Shown here piece after piece: positions 34,266 through 42,181 of a stretch of DNA of 64,000 nucleotides (within the stretch, counting starts at the first letter, position 1; every line of letters begins with the position of its first letter). The notes below the pieces were generated by a model. That model was not told the origin of the DNA and searched no databases. It was given only the letters and a program-made list of their open reading frames with translations. A program made the position numbers and the translations under genes. Source of the DNA: Chitinophaga pinensis (lineage in GTDB: Bacteria > Bacteroidota > Bacteroidia > Chitinophagales > CAIOSU01); assembly GCA_945901065.1 (NCBI GenBank), contig CAMDKI010000003.1, positions 124,001 to 188,000 of the forward strand, given 5' to 3'.

Positions 34266-34332
34266 CGAATTAGGCACGAAGAACAAGTTCGTTTATTCAG
34301 TTGTGGCCTAATCCCTAAAACAGGCTAATTCG
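34266..34332. promoter_or_regulatory. Inverted repeat CGAATTAG/CTAATTCG upstream of the Crp-family gene
   Basis: CGAATTAG (34266-34273) and CTAATTCG (34325-34332) are perfect 8-base inverted arms 51 bases apart. The right arm directly abuts the -7-like box, so binding there would block RNA polymerase. Autoregulation is an inference. Confidence 0.4.
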
Positions 34333-34340
34333 TATCTTCA
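34333..34340 (+). promoter_or_regulatory. -7-like box 4 nt before the Crp-family gene
   Basis: TATCTTCA (two bases off TA-N2-TTTG) is followed by CAGC and the ATG at 34345, the same fixed spacing as at thiL. Confidence 0.45.
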
Positions 34341-34344
34341 CAGC

Positions 34345-34947
34345 ATGCCACACACCCTCGAAACCGGCCTAGAGGCTTTACGCATAGTAATGAACGCATT
34401 GGTGACATTCACCGATGCCGAGTGGACCGATATTGCTAGCCGATGGCAATACCGCTACCTGCCCAAAGGTGAGCACCAGATAGTGCCCGGGCAAACCGAA
34501 GAGTACATCTACTTCATCATCAGTGGGGCTACGCGCATATACCACATTACCCCAAAGGGTGAGGATTTTACCCTAGCCTTTAGCTACGACAACACCTTTA
34601 CCGGCGATTATGGCTCTTTCCTTACCAGACGAAAGGCTACCTTTTACAATCAAGCGGTAAGCGATTGCCACATGCTACGCTGCAACTATAAGGATATAGC
34701 CGAACTGCACGACAAATACCAGAAAATGGAGCGCTGGACGCGCTTAGGCCTTGAAGGTTTGCTCGTAGGGATGCTGGTGCGGCAAGTGGAGATGCTTTCG
34801 GCACCTGCCGAAGAGCGCTTTGCTAGGTTGCTTAAGCAAAGCCCGCACTGTTTTCAGTTGTACAGCCAAAAACACATTGCCTCTTACCTCGGCATTCAGC
34901 CCGAAACGTTGAGCAGATTGAAGCGGAGAAGAGCGGCAAAAAGCTAA
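34345..34947 (+). CDS. Crp/Fnr-family transcriptional regulator
   Basis: A 200-residue protein with a cyclic-nucleotide-binding-like beta-barrel (about residues 25-125; VPGQTEEYIYFIISGATRIY and FTGDYGSFLTRRKATF). A long helix follows, and then a winged helix with the recognition segment QKHIASYLGIQPETLSRLKR. No Cys cluster for iron-sulfur sensing is present. The HTH is of the degenerate Bacteroidota Crp type; ligand and targets are unknown. A GTAC/GTAAATC repeat pair starts one base after the stop. Confidence 0.9.
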   Translation: MPHTLETGLEALRIVMNALVTFTDAEWTDIASRWQYRYLPKGEHQIVPGQTEEYIYFIISGATRIYHITPKGEDFTLAFSYDNTFTGDYGSFLTRRKATFYNQAVSDCHMLRCNYKDIAELHDKYQKMERWTRLGLEGLLVGMLVRQVEMLSAPAEERFARLLKQSPHCFQLYSQKHIASYLGIQPETLSRLKRRRAAKS

Positions 34948-35047
34948 GTACGAGGTACGATTTACGGGGTACGATTGAGTTAATAATTTCGGATTCGCTT
35001 TTTTACTCCACAATTGTAAATCGTACTTCGTAAATCGTAAATCAAAA
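34948..35047. repeat. Inverted pair of GTACGAG/GTAAATC heptad repeats
   Basis: The left arm (34948-34976) holds GTACGAG GTACGAT TTACGGG GTACGATT. The right arm (about 35016-35047) holds GTAAATC GTACTTC GTAAATC GTAAATC, the reverse type. It fills the gap between the Crp-family gene and the DinB gene and begins one base after a stop codon. Confidence 0.75.
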
Positions 35048-35084
35048 CTTGATCTACATCAATGCGCAGCGGCAAACAACGCCC

Positions 35085-35092
35085 TAACTTTG
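35085..35092 (+). promoter_or_regulatory. Bacteroidota -7 box upstream of the DinB-like gene
   Basis: TAACTTTG is a perfect TA-N2-TTTG. The start codon is 23 nt downstream, so this transcript would have a short leader. Confidence 0.5.
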
Positions 35093-35115
35093 CAGCATAA
35101 ACCAAAACAAATACC

Positions 35116-35682
35116 ATGGCTACATACCAAACCGAGCCGATGTTGCAAGAACTGGAAGCCGATGTAAAAGAAGCGATACGCTTGGTGGGGCACGAGTTTA
35201 AACCCCTTAGCAAACAGCAACTCAATTGGGTGCCTGCCCCAGGCAAATGGAGCATAAACGATTGCATAGAGCATTTGAACATATACAGCCGCTATTACCA
35301 GCCCCGCATTCGTAAACAATTGGAGCAAGGCGGTACACAGCCCAAAAGCACCTTTGCCGCAGGCTACTTTGGCGAAATGATGATGGTAATGAAACCCCTG
35401 CCTGACGGCACTATACGCAAACCTATGAGCACCCTGGGCAGCTACAACCCCTCCAAGCAAACCACCAAAAACGACCAAGCCCTGCAAGAGTTTTTGGGCC
35501 ACCTAAACGATTTGCTCGATTTATTGAAAAAAGCACGCACGGTAAACCTCGAGAAACACCGCATAACCAGCACCCTCGGCCCTATATTGCGCTTTAAGTT
35601 GGGCGATACGTATCGTTTCCACATAGCGCACATGCAGCGGCATTTATTGCAGGCAAGCAATGTTACGGCAGTGATGAAATAA
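35116..35682 (+). CDS. DinB-fold protein (DinB_2 type)
   Basis: A 188-residue member of the DinB superfamily with the metal-site histidines in WSINDCIEHLNIYSRYY and in the C-terminal RFHIAHMQRHLLQA. The region ending LSKQQLNWVPAPGKWSI is typical of the DinB_2 branch. The function is unknown; it may be a thiol-dependent transferase or a metal-binding protein. Its in-frame TAA is followed by a continued open frame (see the remnant downstream). Confidence 0.85.
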   Translation: MATYQTEPMLQELEADVKEAIRLVGHEFKPLSKQQLNWVPAPGKWSINDCIEHLNIYSRYYQPRIRKQLEQGGTQPKSTFAAGYFGEMMMVMKPLPDGTIRKPMSTLGSYNPSKQTTKNDQALQEFLGHLNDLLDLLKKARTVNLEKHRITSTLGPILRFKLGDTYRFHIAHMQRHLLQASNVTAVMK

Positions 35683-35931
35683 ACCGGTCGAAACCATAAT
35701 CATCACAACGCGCTGAATGCGCTGCTAGAGAGCTTTAAGCAATTTGTTACCCGACGAAAAGAACTGGCTTACCACAATGAGAATTACCTGAATACCCTCA
35801 AATTTACCCGCTACCTACTTAACCTAAACGGGCGCGACAAAACCTGCAAAGAGGCTTTGGGCAAGAAGATACAAGGCACCAAAATATTGACCGAGAAGAC
35901 TTGGTTGTTGGAGAAATTGGCCGAGCGCTGA
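35683..35931 (+). pseudogene. Start-less coding remnant after the DinB gene
   Basis: About 80 codons stay open in the DinB frame after its stop and end at the TGA at 35929-35931. The translation looks genuinely protein-like, with HHNALNALLESFKQFVTRR, then ELAYHNENYLNTLKFTRYLL, and TEKTWLLEKLAER at the end. There is no ATG, GTG or TTG near its beginning. It looks like the 3' end of a lost gene; I cannot name the family. Read-through of the DinB stop is the alternative. Confidence 0.45.
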
Positions 35932-35933
35932 GG

Positions 35934-36728
35934 CTATTTACCAGCAGGCTCATAATATGGGTACACCTCGCCCGCTGGGGCATAACAACCATTTTCCAAC
36001 TCTTTGAAATGTGTAAACAACTGTTTAAACCAAAAAAACGCGGGCCTATTGAGGCGCTTTAACAACTCAGCCACATCCGTATCTCGCTCGGCTAACTCGT
36101 CCATACAAGTAGTGCCAATGGCTATTTTGCCTGTTGCGCTGCCTAGCCCGGGCAATTTGGTGGCCAATCGGTTGGCATCATTCAAGGCCCAATAGTCGCT
36201 TTCATCCCAAATACTATCAGCACCAGGGCCCATGGGCAATAGGCTGGGGAAATCGCTCCAAGCCTCAATAAACGTTATCTCGCCCGCATCGTTAAAGGTA
36301 AACTCCTCGTATATCGGGCAGGTCATGCCGCTGTAGTTGAACACCACATGGCAACGGCAAAAAGGCTGCACAGCAAAAAAGCGACAATCGAGCTTATCGT
36401 ATGACGTTGGGGTTAGCTTTAGCATGGGATCGGTAACCAATACCATGTTTTTTTTGTAGCCAGTAAGCAATAGCCACGGCTCCCACTCCCAGCGTATTGC
36501 CAGTTGAGAATAGTTGGGCTGCACCCATATAGGCACATCCGATTGCATGGTTTGGAAATACTTTACGCCTTGCTCAATGTAGTATTCGGGGGCAAACTTG
36601 GGTGCTAATGCAGTAGCCAATGCCCCGTTTTCGGCGCAATCTTCTTTGCGCTTATCTAAAGACGCATAGCCCCCTACGCCCAATAGAACAAGCACTGATA
36701 GGCAAACTATTTTTGCAATGCTCCTCAT
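35934..36728 (-). CDS. Exported hypothetical protein
   Basis: A 264-residue protein with a signal-like N-terminus (MRSIAKIVCLSVLVLLGVGG) and several Cys, including CRCHVVFNYSGMTC. It has many aromatic residues. I recognise no family; a ligand-binding SnoaL/NTF2-like fold is possible, but this is a guess. It starts at ATG 36726-36728. It converges with the remnant 2 bases away, which suggests a rearranged junction there. Confidence 0.65.
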   Translation of the reverse strand: MRSIAKIVCLSVLVLLGVGGYASLDKRKEDCAENGALATALAPKFAPEYYIEQGVKYFQTMQSDVPIWVQPNYSQLAIRWEWEPWLLLTGYKKNMVLVTDPMLKLTPTSYDKLDCRFFAVQPFCRCHVVFNYSGMTCPIYEEFTFNDAGEITFIEAWSDFPSLLPMGPGADSIWDESDYWALNDANRLATKLPGLGSATGKIAIGTTCMDELAERDTDVAELLKRLNRPAFFWFKQLFTHFKELENGCYAPAGEVYPYYEPAGK

Positions 36729-36788
36729 ATATCAATGGTTGCAAAAATAACATTTTTTTAGCGAACTAGGTCATTAACATCTTCACCT

Positions 36789-36914
36789 TTATTTTAACTT
36801 AACTATAGGCGTAACAGTACTTCTGAAGTATCCCATCGCTTTTGGGTTGATGGTTGACTGATTTTTTACCTCCGAGTTAAAAAGTAATACCAAAGCAACC
36901 AACGCCAGTAACAC
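36789..36914 (-). CDS. Possible small membrane peptide or gene remnant
   Basis: In the 424-base gap before the thiolase gene, a minus-strand frame from GTG 36912-36914 encodes 41 residues: a hydrophobic helix (VLLALVALVLLF), then NSEVKNQSTINPKAMGYF and a basic end. The open frame extends about 20 codons further upstream (QQTDSLRVKPQSTNNAL) without a start codon, which hints at a decayed gene. Nothing else convincing lies in 36729-37129. Confidence 0.3.
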   Translation of the reverse strand: MLLALVALVLLFNSEVKNQSTINPKAMGYFRSTVTPIVKLK

Positions 36915-37129
36915 TAAGGCATTATTTGTGCTTTGGGGTTTTACTCTTAAAGAATCTGTTTGTTGTGGAAATAGCGTTTACGCTCACTTATGCCAACATG
37001 TTTTGGCTACCCTCTCATGGTGCGTCAATTACCAAACAGCTTATGCACCCAGAGTCAACTTGCTTGCTTTGGCTGCACTAAATTACGCTTTATGAACACC
37101 AAAAGGGAAGTGTTTTCATAGCACAATTG

Positions 37130-37150
37130 CTAATCAAAAATCGCAAATCG
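37130..37150. repeat. Heptad repeat GCTAATC AAAAATC GCAAATC
   Basis: Three NNNAATC heptads end 2 bases before the thiolase stop codon. The unit style is that of the right arm at 35016-35047 (GTAAATC). Confidence 0.5.
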
Positions 37151-37152
37151 CC

Positions 37153-38352
37153 TTAACAGCGCTCATATACCACTGCAGCACCCTGGCCCACACCAATGCA
37201 CATGGTGGCCAGTCCGTAGCGAACTTGGCGCTTCTGCATTTCGTGTATTAAAGTAGCTGTTATGCGCGCGCCTGAGCAGCCCAGCGGGTGACCTAGGGCA
37301 ATGGCACCGCCGTTTACGTTTACTATTTCGGGGTTAAGGCCCAAATCTTGTATGCACGCCAAAGATTGAGAGGCAAATGCCTCGTTTAGCTCTACCAACC
37401 CTAGGTCGTTAGCAGTAAGTCCGGCACGCTTTAGTGCTTTTTGGCTGGCTGGTATGGGGCCAACGCCCATTACCGATGGGTGCACACCTGCCACGCCCAT
37501 AGATACTACCCGTGCCAACGGGGTTAGGTTAAGGCGTTTCAAAGTGTCTTCACTTACCAGCAACATAGCGGCCGCTCCGTCGTTTATACCCGAAGAGTTG
37601 CCAGCCGTAACGCTACCATCTTTCTTAAAGGCAGGTTTTAAGCTTGCCAGTTGCTCCAATGTGCTCAATCGTGGGTGCTCGTCGGTATCTACTATTATTG
37701 GGTCACCTTTGCGCTGAGGTAAGCTCACGGGGGCCATTTCTTCTTTAAACCTACCCGCTTCGCGGGCACCTTGGTATTTCACCTGGCTGTCGCGGGCAAA
37801 TTCGTCTTGCGCCTCGCGACTAATTTTCCATTGGTCGGCCACGTTTTCGGCAGTTTCGCCCATGCTGTATGGGTAGTATATTGCCGAAAGTGCACTGTTT
37901 AGAAATCGCCAACCGAGGGTAGTATCATAGGTTTCAGGTAAGCGACCAAAGGCCGTATCGCTCTTAGCCATTACAAACGGAGCGCGGCTCATGCTTTCTA
38001 CACCGCCAGCTATATAGGCATCGCCATCTCCGTTCAAAATAGCTCGGCTCGAGTCCATCACCGCTTGCAAGCCCGATGCACAAAGCCTGTTTACCGTTAC
38101 GCCGCCTACCTCAATGGGCAAGCCAGCTAATAGCAAGGCCATGCGGGCTACGTTTCGGTTGTCTTCGCCAGCTTGGTTGGCAGCACCCAGCACCACATCT
38201 TCCAACAGTTTTGGGTCGAAGCCGGGGTTGCGCTGCATTAAGCTCTTAATGGCCTGTGCGGCCAAATCATCGGGGCGCACACTGCTCAGCGCACCGGCAT
38301 ATTTACCAATGGGGGTGCGCACGGCATCAACTATATAAGCGGCTTTCGACAT
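37153..38352 (-). CDS. Acetyl-CoA acyltransferase (thiolase), PcaF/PaaJ-like
   Basis: A 399-residue degradative thiolase that cleaves 3-oxoacyl-CoA with CoA. The nucleophile Cys91 is in TVNRLCASGLQAV, the His/Gly block in GGAIALGHPLGCSGARI, and the second Cys in CIGVGQGAAVVYE. The stretches DAVRTPIGKYAGALSSVRPD and GAANQAGEDNRNVARM, and the repeated AGGVESMSRAPFVM, are closest to 3-oxoadipyl-CoA thiolases (aromatic degradation), but general fatty-acid thiolases cannot be excluded. No pca or paa gene is adjacent. It starts at ATG 38350-38352. Confidence 0.93.
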   Translation of the reverse strand: MSKAAYIVDAVRTPIGKYAGALSSVRPDDLAAQAIKSLMQRNPGFDPKLLEDVVLGAANQAGEDNRNVARMALLLAGLPIEVGGVTVNRLCASGLQAVMDSSRAILNGDGDAYIAGGVESMSRAPFVMAKSDTAFGRLPETYDTTLGWRFLNSALSAIYYPYSMGETAENVADQWKISREAQDEFARDSQVKYQGAREAGRFKEEMAPVSLPQRKGDPIIVDTDEHPRLSTLEQLASLKPAFKKDGSVTAGNSSGINDGAAAMLLVSEDTLKRLNLTPLARVVSMGVAGVHPSVMGVGPIPASQKALKRAGLTANDLGLVELNEAFASQSLACIQDLGLNPEIVNVNGGAIALGHPLGCSGARITATLIHEMQKRQVRYGLATMCIGVGQGAAVVYERC

Positions 38353-38457
38353 AACGCGGGTTATTTTTTAATTACAACAAAAGTAACTCCAATAATACAA
38401 TTTGCCCTAAGGTTTATTTACTTTGCAGCATTGTTTACCCCGAAACCCAGTGCTGCT

Positions 38458-38874
38458 ATGATACAACGCATTCAATCTGTTTATTTATTTATGGCACTTT
38501 TGGCATTGGGCGGGTTGTTTTCTAGGTTGCCATTAATTACATTGAATGGCAGCGCGGCAAACGATACCTTACACGTTATCGAACAGCTGTTTATCGGTTT
38601 GTCAGCCTTTGTTACCTTGTTTAGTATCTTTTTGTATGCCAACCGTAAACGCCAAATGATGGCCGTGAAAGGTGCTATATTGCTCATGGTTATTGCTTTG
38701 TTTGCCATAGCTACCGATTATTTTTCCGTTATGGGCAAAGATGTAATTGTTCAAGAGTTGAATGTCGATCCTTTTGTAGTAATTGGCACCGTAGCTTTAA
38801 TCCTCCAGATACTGGGCCACCGCGGCATAGCTGCCGATGAAAAGCTGGTGCGCCAAGCAGATAGGCTGCGATAA
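38458..38874 (+). CDS. DUF4293 family membrane protein
   Basis: A 138-residue protein with four hydrophobic segments. The opening MIQRIQSVYLFMALLALGG is the hallmark of DUF4293, a family found in Bacteroidota with unknown function. ATG 38458 is used because a TTG at 38431 only adds non-family residues. The gene is divergent from the thiolase gene. Confidence 0.88.
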   Translation: MIQRIQSVYLFMALLALGGLFSRLPLITLNGSAANDTLHVIEQLFIGLSAFVTLFSIFLYANRKRQMMAVKGAILLMVIALFAIATDYFSVMGKDVIVQELNVDPFVVIGTVALILQILGHRGIAADEKLVRQADRLR

Positions 38875-38976
38875 GCAACTGTAAGCTTCCTAATGTTTGT
38901 AAGCTTATCTTTTATTCAACTGCCATACAACCACTTGACCCAGCTTCGCATCTTATGAAGTAGTGCGGCAATTGTT

Positions 38977-38984
38977 TAATTTTG
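38977..38984 (+). promoter_or_regulatory. Bacteroidota -7 box upstream of the serpin gene
   Basis: TAATTTTG is a perfect TA-N2-TTTG. The nearest ATG (38991) is out of frame; the likely starts at 39002 or 39011 lie 17 or 26 nt downstream. Confidence 0.5.
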
Positions 38985-39001
38985 CAACACATGCTATTAC
39001 C

Positions 39002-40195
39002 ATGTACCTTATGAGAGCCTTTTTGATAGGTTTGGTTGCCCTTGTGCTATTTGCCACCTCGTGTACCAAAACCCCAACTATAAACGACGAGAGCGATATT
39101 TTTCGCCAAAAGCTGCTAGATGCAAATAATGCATTTAGTATCGAGTTGTTGCAACAAGCCCACCTTGAAAACGACTCAGCGAATCTGGTACTTTCGCCAT
39201 TGAGCCTTACCGTAGGCCTTAGCGTGCTTGCTAATGGTGCTGAAGGTGCTACCCGAGAAGCCATTTTAGCGGCTTTGGAAATGGAAGGCTTGAGCCTTAC
39301 CGACGTAAACCAAACGTATAAAACAATAATGGCCGAGCTGCCTAGTAGCGACCCAAGTGTGGAGCTTTCTTTGGCCAACTCTATATGGTTAAGGAACGGC
39401 ATACCGGTAAAAACCATTTTTGAGCAGATAAACCAGTTATATTATCAGGTTTCGTTGCAGCAGATTGATTTTTCAAGCCCAACTGCCATCGAAACCATTA
39501 ACAATTGGGTTAACAATGCCACAGGCGGCAACATACAGGATATTATTGACCAACTAATGGAAGGGCAAGGTATTTATGTGATAAATAGCCTTTGGTTTAA
39601 TGCGCGCTTTAAACAGGCATTTGATAGCACCCTTACTACCCAACAACCTTTTTATGTGGGCTATAGCCAGACGGTGCCAGTAGATATGATGAGCGGCCGT
39701 GGTATGAAATATGGCTACTTTGCCGACAATGAGGTAAAAATTGCCGATTTGCCTTACGAAAACGGCACCTTTTCTTTCACCATTATTATGCCTGCAGATG
39801 TAAGCAACATCGACCAATTGATAAACAATTTGACGGTATCTCGTTGGAACACTTGGATGAATGGTTTGAGCTACGACGCCTCACCAACCTTATTTTTACC
39901 TAAGTTTCAAATTGATTATAACACCTTTTTAAAACCATTGCTAGTCAATTTGGGCATGGGTATTGCTTTTGAAGATGGCTCTGATTTTAGCAATATTACC
40001 GAATCAGTGCTTTCTATTTCAGATTTAAAGCACAAAACTTCCATTTCGGTATCAGAGGCAGGCGTTATTGCTACTGAGCCCAATTCAGTTTCTTCTAGTA
40101 CATTCTCCGTAAACAAGCCGTTTATTATCGCGGTGCGCGAAAAAGAATCGGGCCGCATGCTGATGATAGGCAAGGTAGTGAATCCAAGCCTTTAA
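39002..40195 (+). CDS. Serpin-family lipoprotein
   Basis: A 397-residue protease-inhibitor-fold protein. MYLMRAFLIGLVALVLFATS ends in a lipobox (FATSC), so it is probably a membrane-anchored lipoprotein. The serpin core is clear: NLVLSPLSLTVGLSVLANGA, then INSLWFNARFKQAF, and FIIAVREKESGRMLMIGKVV with the terminal NP. The reactive-centre loop between the hinge Gly (SVSEAGVIATEP) and the closing strand (VNKPFII) is only 15 residues, about six shorter than in alpha-1-antitrypsin, and the P14 position is Val rather than Thr/Ser. Inhibition by strand insertion may therefore be impaired. Start choice: ATG 39002, or 39011. Confidence 0.93.
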   Translation: MYLMRAFLIGLVALVLFATSCTKTPTINDESDIFRQKLLDANNAFSIELLQQAHLENDSANLVLSPLSLTVGLSVLANGAEGATREAILAALEMEGLSLTDVNQTYKTIMAELPSSDPSVELSLANSIWLRNGIPVKTIFEQINQLYYQVSLQQIDFSSPTAIETINNWVNNATGGNIQDIIDQLMEGQGIYVINSLWFNARFKQAFDSTLTTQQPFYVGYSQTVPVDMMSGRGMKYGYFADNEVKIADLPYENGTFSFTIIMPADVSNIDQLINNLTVSRWNTWMNGLSYDASPTLFLPKFQIDYNTFLKPLLVNLGMGIAFEDGSDFSNITESVLSISDLKHKTSISVSEAGVIATEPNSVSSSTFSVNKPFIIAVREKESGRMLMIGKVVNPSL

Positions 40196-40199
40196 TCTT

Positions 40200-41234
40200 T
40201 TATCTTCCACCCAAGTCATTACTTAAGTGCAGTGCCCATTTCCAAGCTGTTTGCATCATATCTTTTAGAGAATATTGTGGTTGCCAGCCGAGCATGTTGG
40301 TAGCTTTGGTTCTATCAGCATATACGGCTACTACATCGCCGGGCCGGCGCGGGGCATATTGCCAAGGCAATTTCACACCTGTTGATTCTTCAAAGGCTGT
40401 AATTACTTCTACCACTGTTGAACCTTCGCCGCTGCCCAGGTTAAATACCTCAACAGGCTCAATTGCATTATCAGCCAGCAAATGTTTGATAGCCAGCGTG
40501 TGGGCATGGGCAATATCGCAAACGTGTATATAGTCGCGCACACAGGTACCGTCGCGGGTAGGGTAATCGTTGCCGTACACCATCAAAGCACTTCGCTTAC
40601 CCAGCGCAGTGTCAGTAATCAAAGGAGCAAGATTGTTGGGCTTAAACGTGGCATACTCGCCAAGCTGTGCCGATGGATGCGCCCCAATGGGGTTAAAATA
40701 GCGTAATAAGGTAGCTTGGTGTATTGGGTATGCGGTTGCAAAGTCACGAATAATGTCTTCTCCCATTTGCTTGGTGCGCGCGTATGGCGATTCGGCTTCT
40801 TTGCGCGGTGTTAATTCGGTTACTGGCAGCACTTCGGGCTGGCCGTATACTGAGCAAGAAGAAGAGAATACGAAATTGGGCACCCCATATACTTGAGCAT
40901 AGTGCAGCACATTGATAAGCGAGTTGAGGTTATTCTCAAAGTACATCAACGGCAACTGCACCGACTCGGGCACGCTCATAAAAGCGGCAAAGTGAATGAT
41001 GCCAGCTAAATCGGGATGGTCTTTAAAAATGATTTCTGTAGCCTGTTTATTGGCTAAGTTGATGGCGTAGTTTTGCACCTTGATGCCCGTAATGGCTTCA
41101 ATGCCATCCAAGCGTTGGGTGCTGGCGCGCGATAAGTCGTCGGCACAAACAACCTCATAACCGTTCTCTATTAAATCAACAATAGTATGCGAACCAATAT
41201 AGCCGCATCCGCCGGTTACCAGTATTTTGGCCAT
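40200..41234 (-). CDS. galE: UDP-glucose 4-epimerase
   Basis: Interconverts UDP-glucose and UDP-galactose (or the N-acetyl forms). The 344-residue extended SDR has the NAD-binding GGCGYIGSH, the catalytic Ser region SSSCSVYGQP, the YARTK motif with catalytic Tyr and Lys, and the epimerase signature VRDYIHVCDIA followed by FNLGSGEGSTV. It is the last gene of a minus-strand operon with the SDR gene (2-base gap) and rfbA. It feeds galactose into surface polysaccharide, which is inferred from context. Confidence 0.96.
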   Translation of the reverse strand: MAKILVTGGCGYIGSHTIVDLIENGYEVVCADDLSRASTQRLDGIEAITGIKVQNYAINLANKQATEIIFKDHPDLAGIIHFAAFMSVPESVQLPLMYFENNLNSLINVLHYAQVYGVPNFVFSSSCSVYGQPEVLPVTELTPRKEAESPYARTKQMGEDIIRDFATAYPIHQATLLRYFNPIGAHPSAQLGEYATFKPNNLAPLITDTALGKRSALMVYGNDYPTRDGTCVRDYIHVCDIAHAHTLAIKHLLADNAIEPVEVFNLGSGEGSTVVEVITAFEESTGVKLPWQYAPRRPGDVVAVYADRTKATNMLGWQPQYSLKDMMQTAWKWALHLSNDLGGR

Positions 41235-41236
41235 GC

Positions 41237-42169
41237 CTATTTAAATTTACCCGAATCGATGATTTTTTGGATACCCACTTCAAGCGGTGTAATCTCACGG
41301 TCCATCAATTCTTTCATCTTAGTAATATCCGGCACACGGCGCAACATATCGCCTTCGGCCAATGGTGGTAAGTGAATTACTTTCGATTTGGAGTTGGTTA
41401 ATTTGATAATCATGTTGGCCAATTCCAGTACCGAAATTTCCACATCGCTACCAATATTTACAATATCGTTCAAGCACATGTTTTTGAACAAGGTATTGGT
41501 GGTAGCCATAATGTTATCGTCCACATAGCAGAAGGTGCGGCTTTGCTCGCCATCGCCATAAACGGTAATATCCTTCCCTTTCACGGCCATGTTAATGAAG
41601 CGCGACATAACAAAGTCGGTACTTTGCTTAGGTCCAAAAGTGTTGAAGAACCTGAAAATAGTATAGTCAAGATCAAACTCCAGCTTATACGATTTGCAAT
41701 AAGCCTCACCAATATTTTTTACCACAGCATAAGGCAAGCGGCTATTAAGTGGGGTGGTATATTCATTTTGCGGCAAAGTAGTTGGCTCGCCGTATACTTC
41801 TGATGATGAAGCATAGAAAATGCGACGTACACCTGTGTTTTTGCAGAGGTTCAGCACGTTTTTAATGCCATCGGTATCGTTCAGCACCATTACTGGGTTT
41901 TCAAGGGTGCGCTGCACACCTACAACTGCCGCATAATGGAAAACGTAATCGAACGAATAAGACACCATTACAGGCGTAATATCGTTAATATCGTTTACGT
42001 CGCACTTAATAAACCTCCAATTAGGCTTGTCTTTGCTCGGCAACCGGTTCAGTTTTCCGGTAAGCAGATTGTCTACAATTACCACAAAGTTTTCTGGGTC
42101 TTCAATCAGCTTGTCGGCCATGCTGCTAGCAATAAATCCAGCGCCACCAGTTACCAGAATTTTTCTCAT
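41237..42169 (-). CDS. NAD-dependent epimerase/dehydratase (UDP-glucuronate decarboxylase-like)
   Basis: A 310-residue extended SDR acting on a nucleotide sugar. It has the catalytic block YASSSEVYGEP, the YAVVK Tyr-Lys pair, RFFNTFGPKQ, and GDGEQSRTFCYVDDNI, closest in pattern to UDP-xylose synthase or dTDP-glucose dehydratase-like enzymes. The glycine-rich loop is GGAGFIAS: the third glycine of GxxGxxG is Ala. The gene sits 12 bases after rfbA and 2 bases before galE, so it belongs to the same operon. The exact product sugar cannot be read. Confidence 0.9.
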   Translation of the reverse strand: MRKILVTGGAGFIASSMADKLIEDPENFVVIVDNLLTGKLNRLPSKDKPNWRFIKCDVNDINDITPVMVSYSFDYVFHYAAVVGVQRTLENPVMVLNDTDGIKNVLNLCKNTGVRRIFYASSSEVYGEPTTLPQNEYTTPLNSRLPYAVVKNIGEAYCKSYKLEFDLDYTIFRFFNTFGPKQSTDFVMSRFINMAVKGKDITVYGDGEQSRTFCYVDDNIMATTNTLFKNMCLNDIVNIGSDVEISVLELANMIIKLTNSKSKVIHLPPLAEGDMLRRVPDITKMKELMDREITPLEVGIQKIIDSGKFK

Positions 42170-42181
42170 CGGAAGGGACTA

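Noticed and set aside
13010-35682. The two DinB-fold genes as a duplicated toxin-antitoxin or resistance pair
   Set aside because: They are 22 kb apart and too divergent to be a recent duplication, and neither has a partner gene.
37021-37110. Short plus-strand frame beginning ATGTTTTGGCTACCC in the gap before the thiolase
   Set aside because: Only about 28 codons, no hydrophobic or conserved pattern, and it ends without support.
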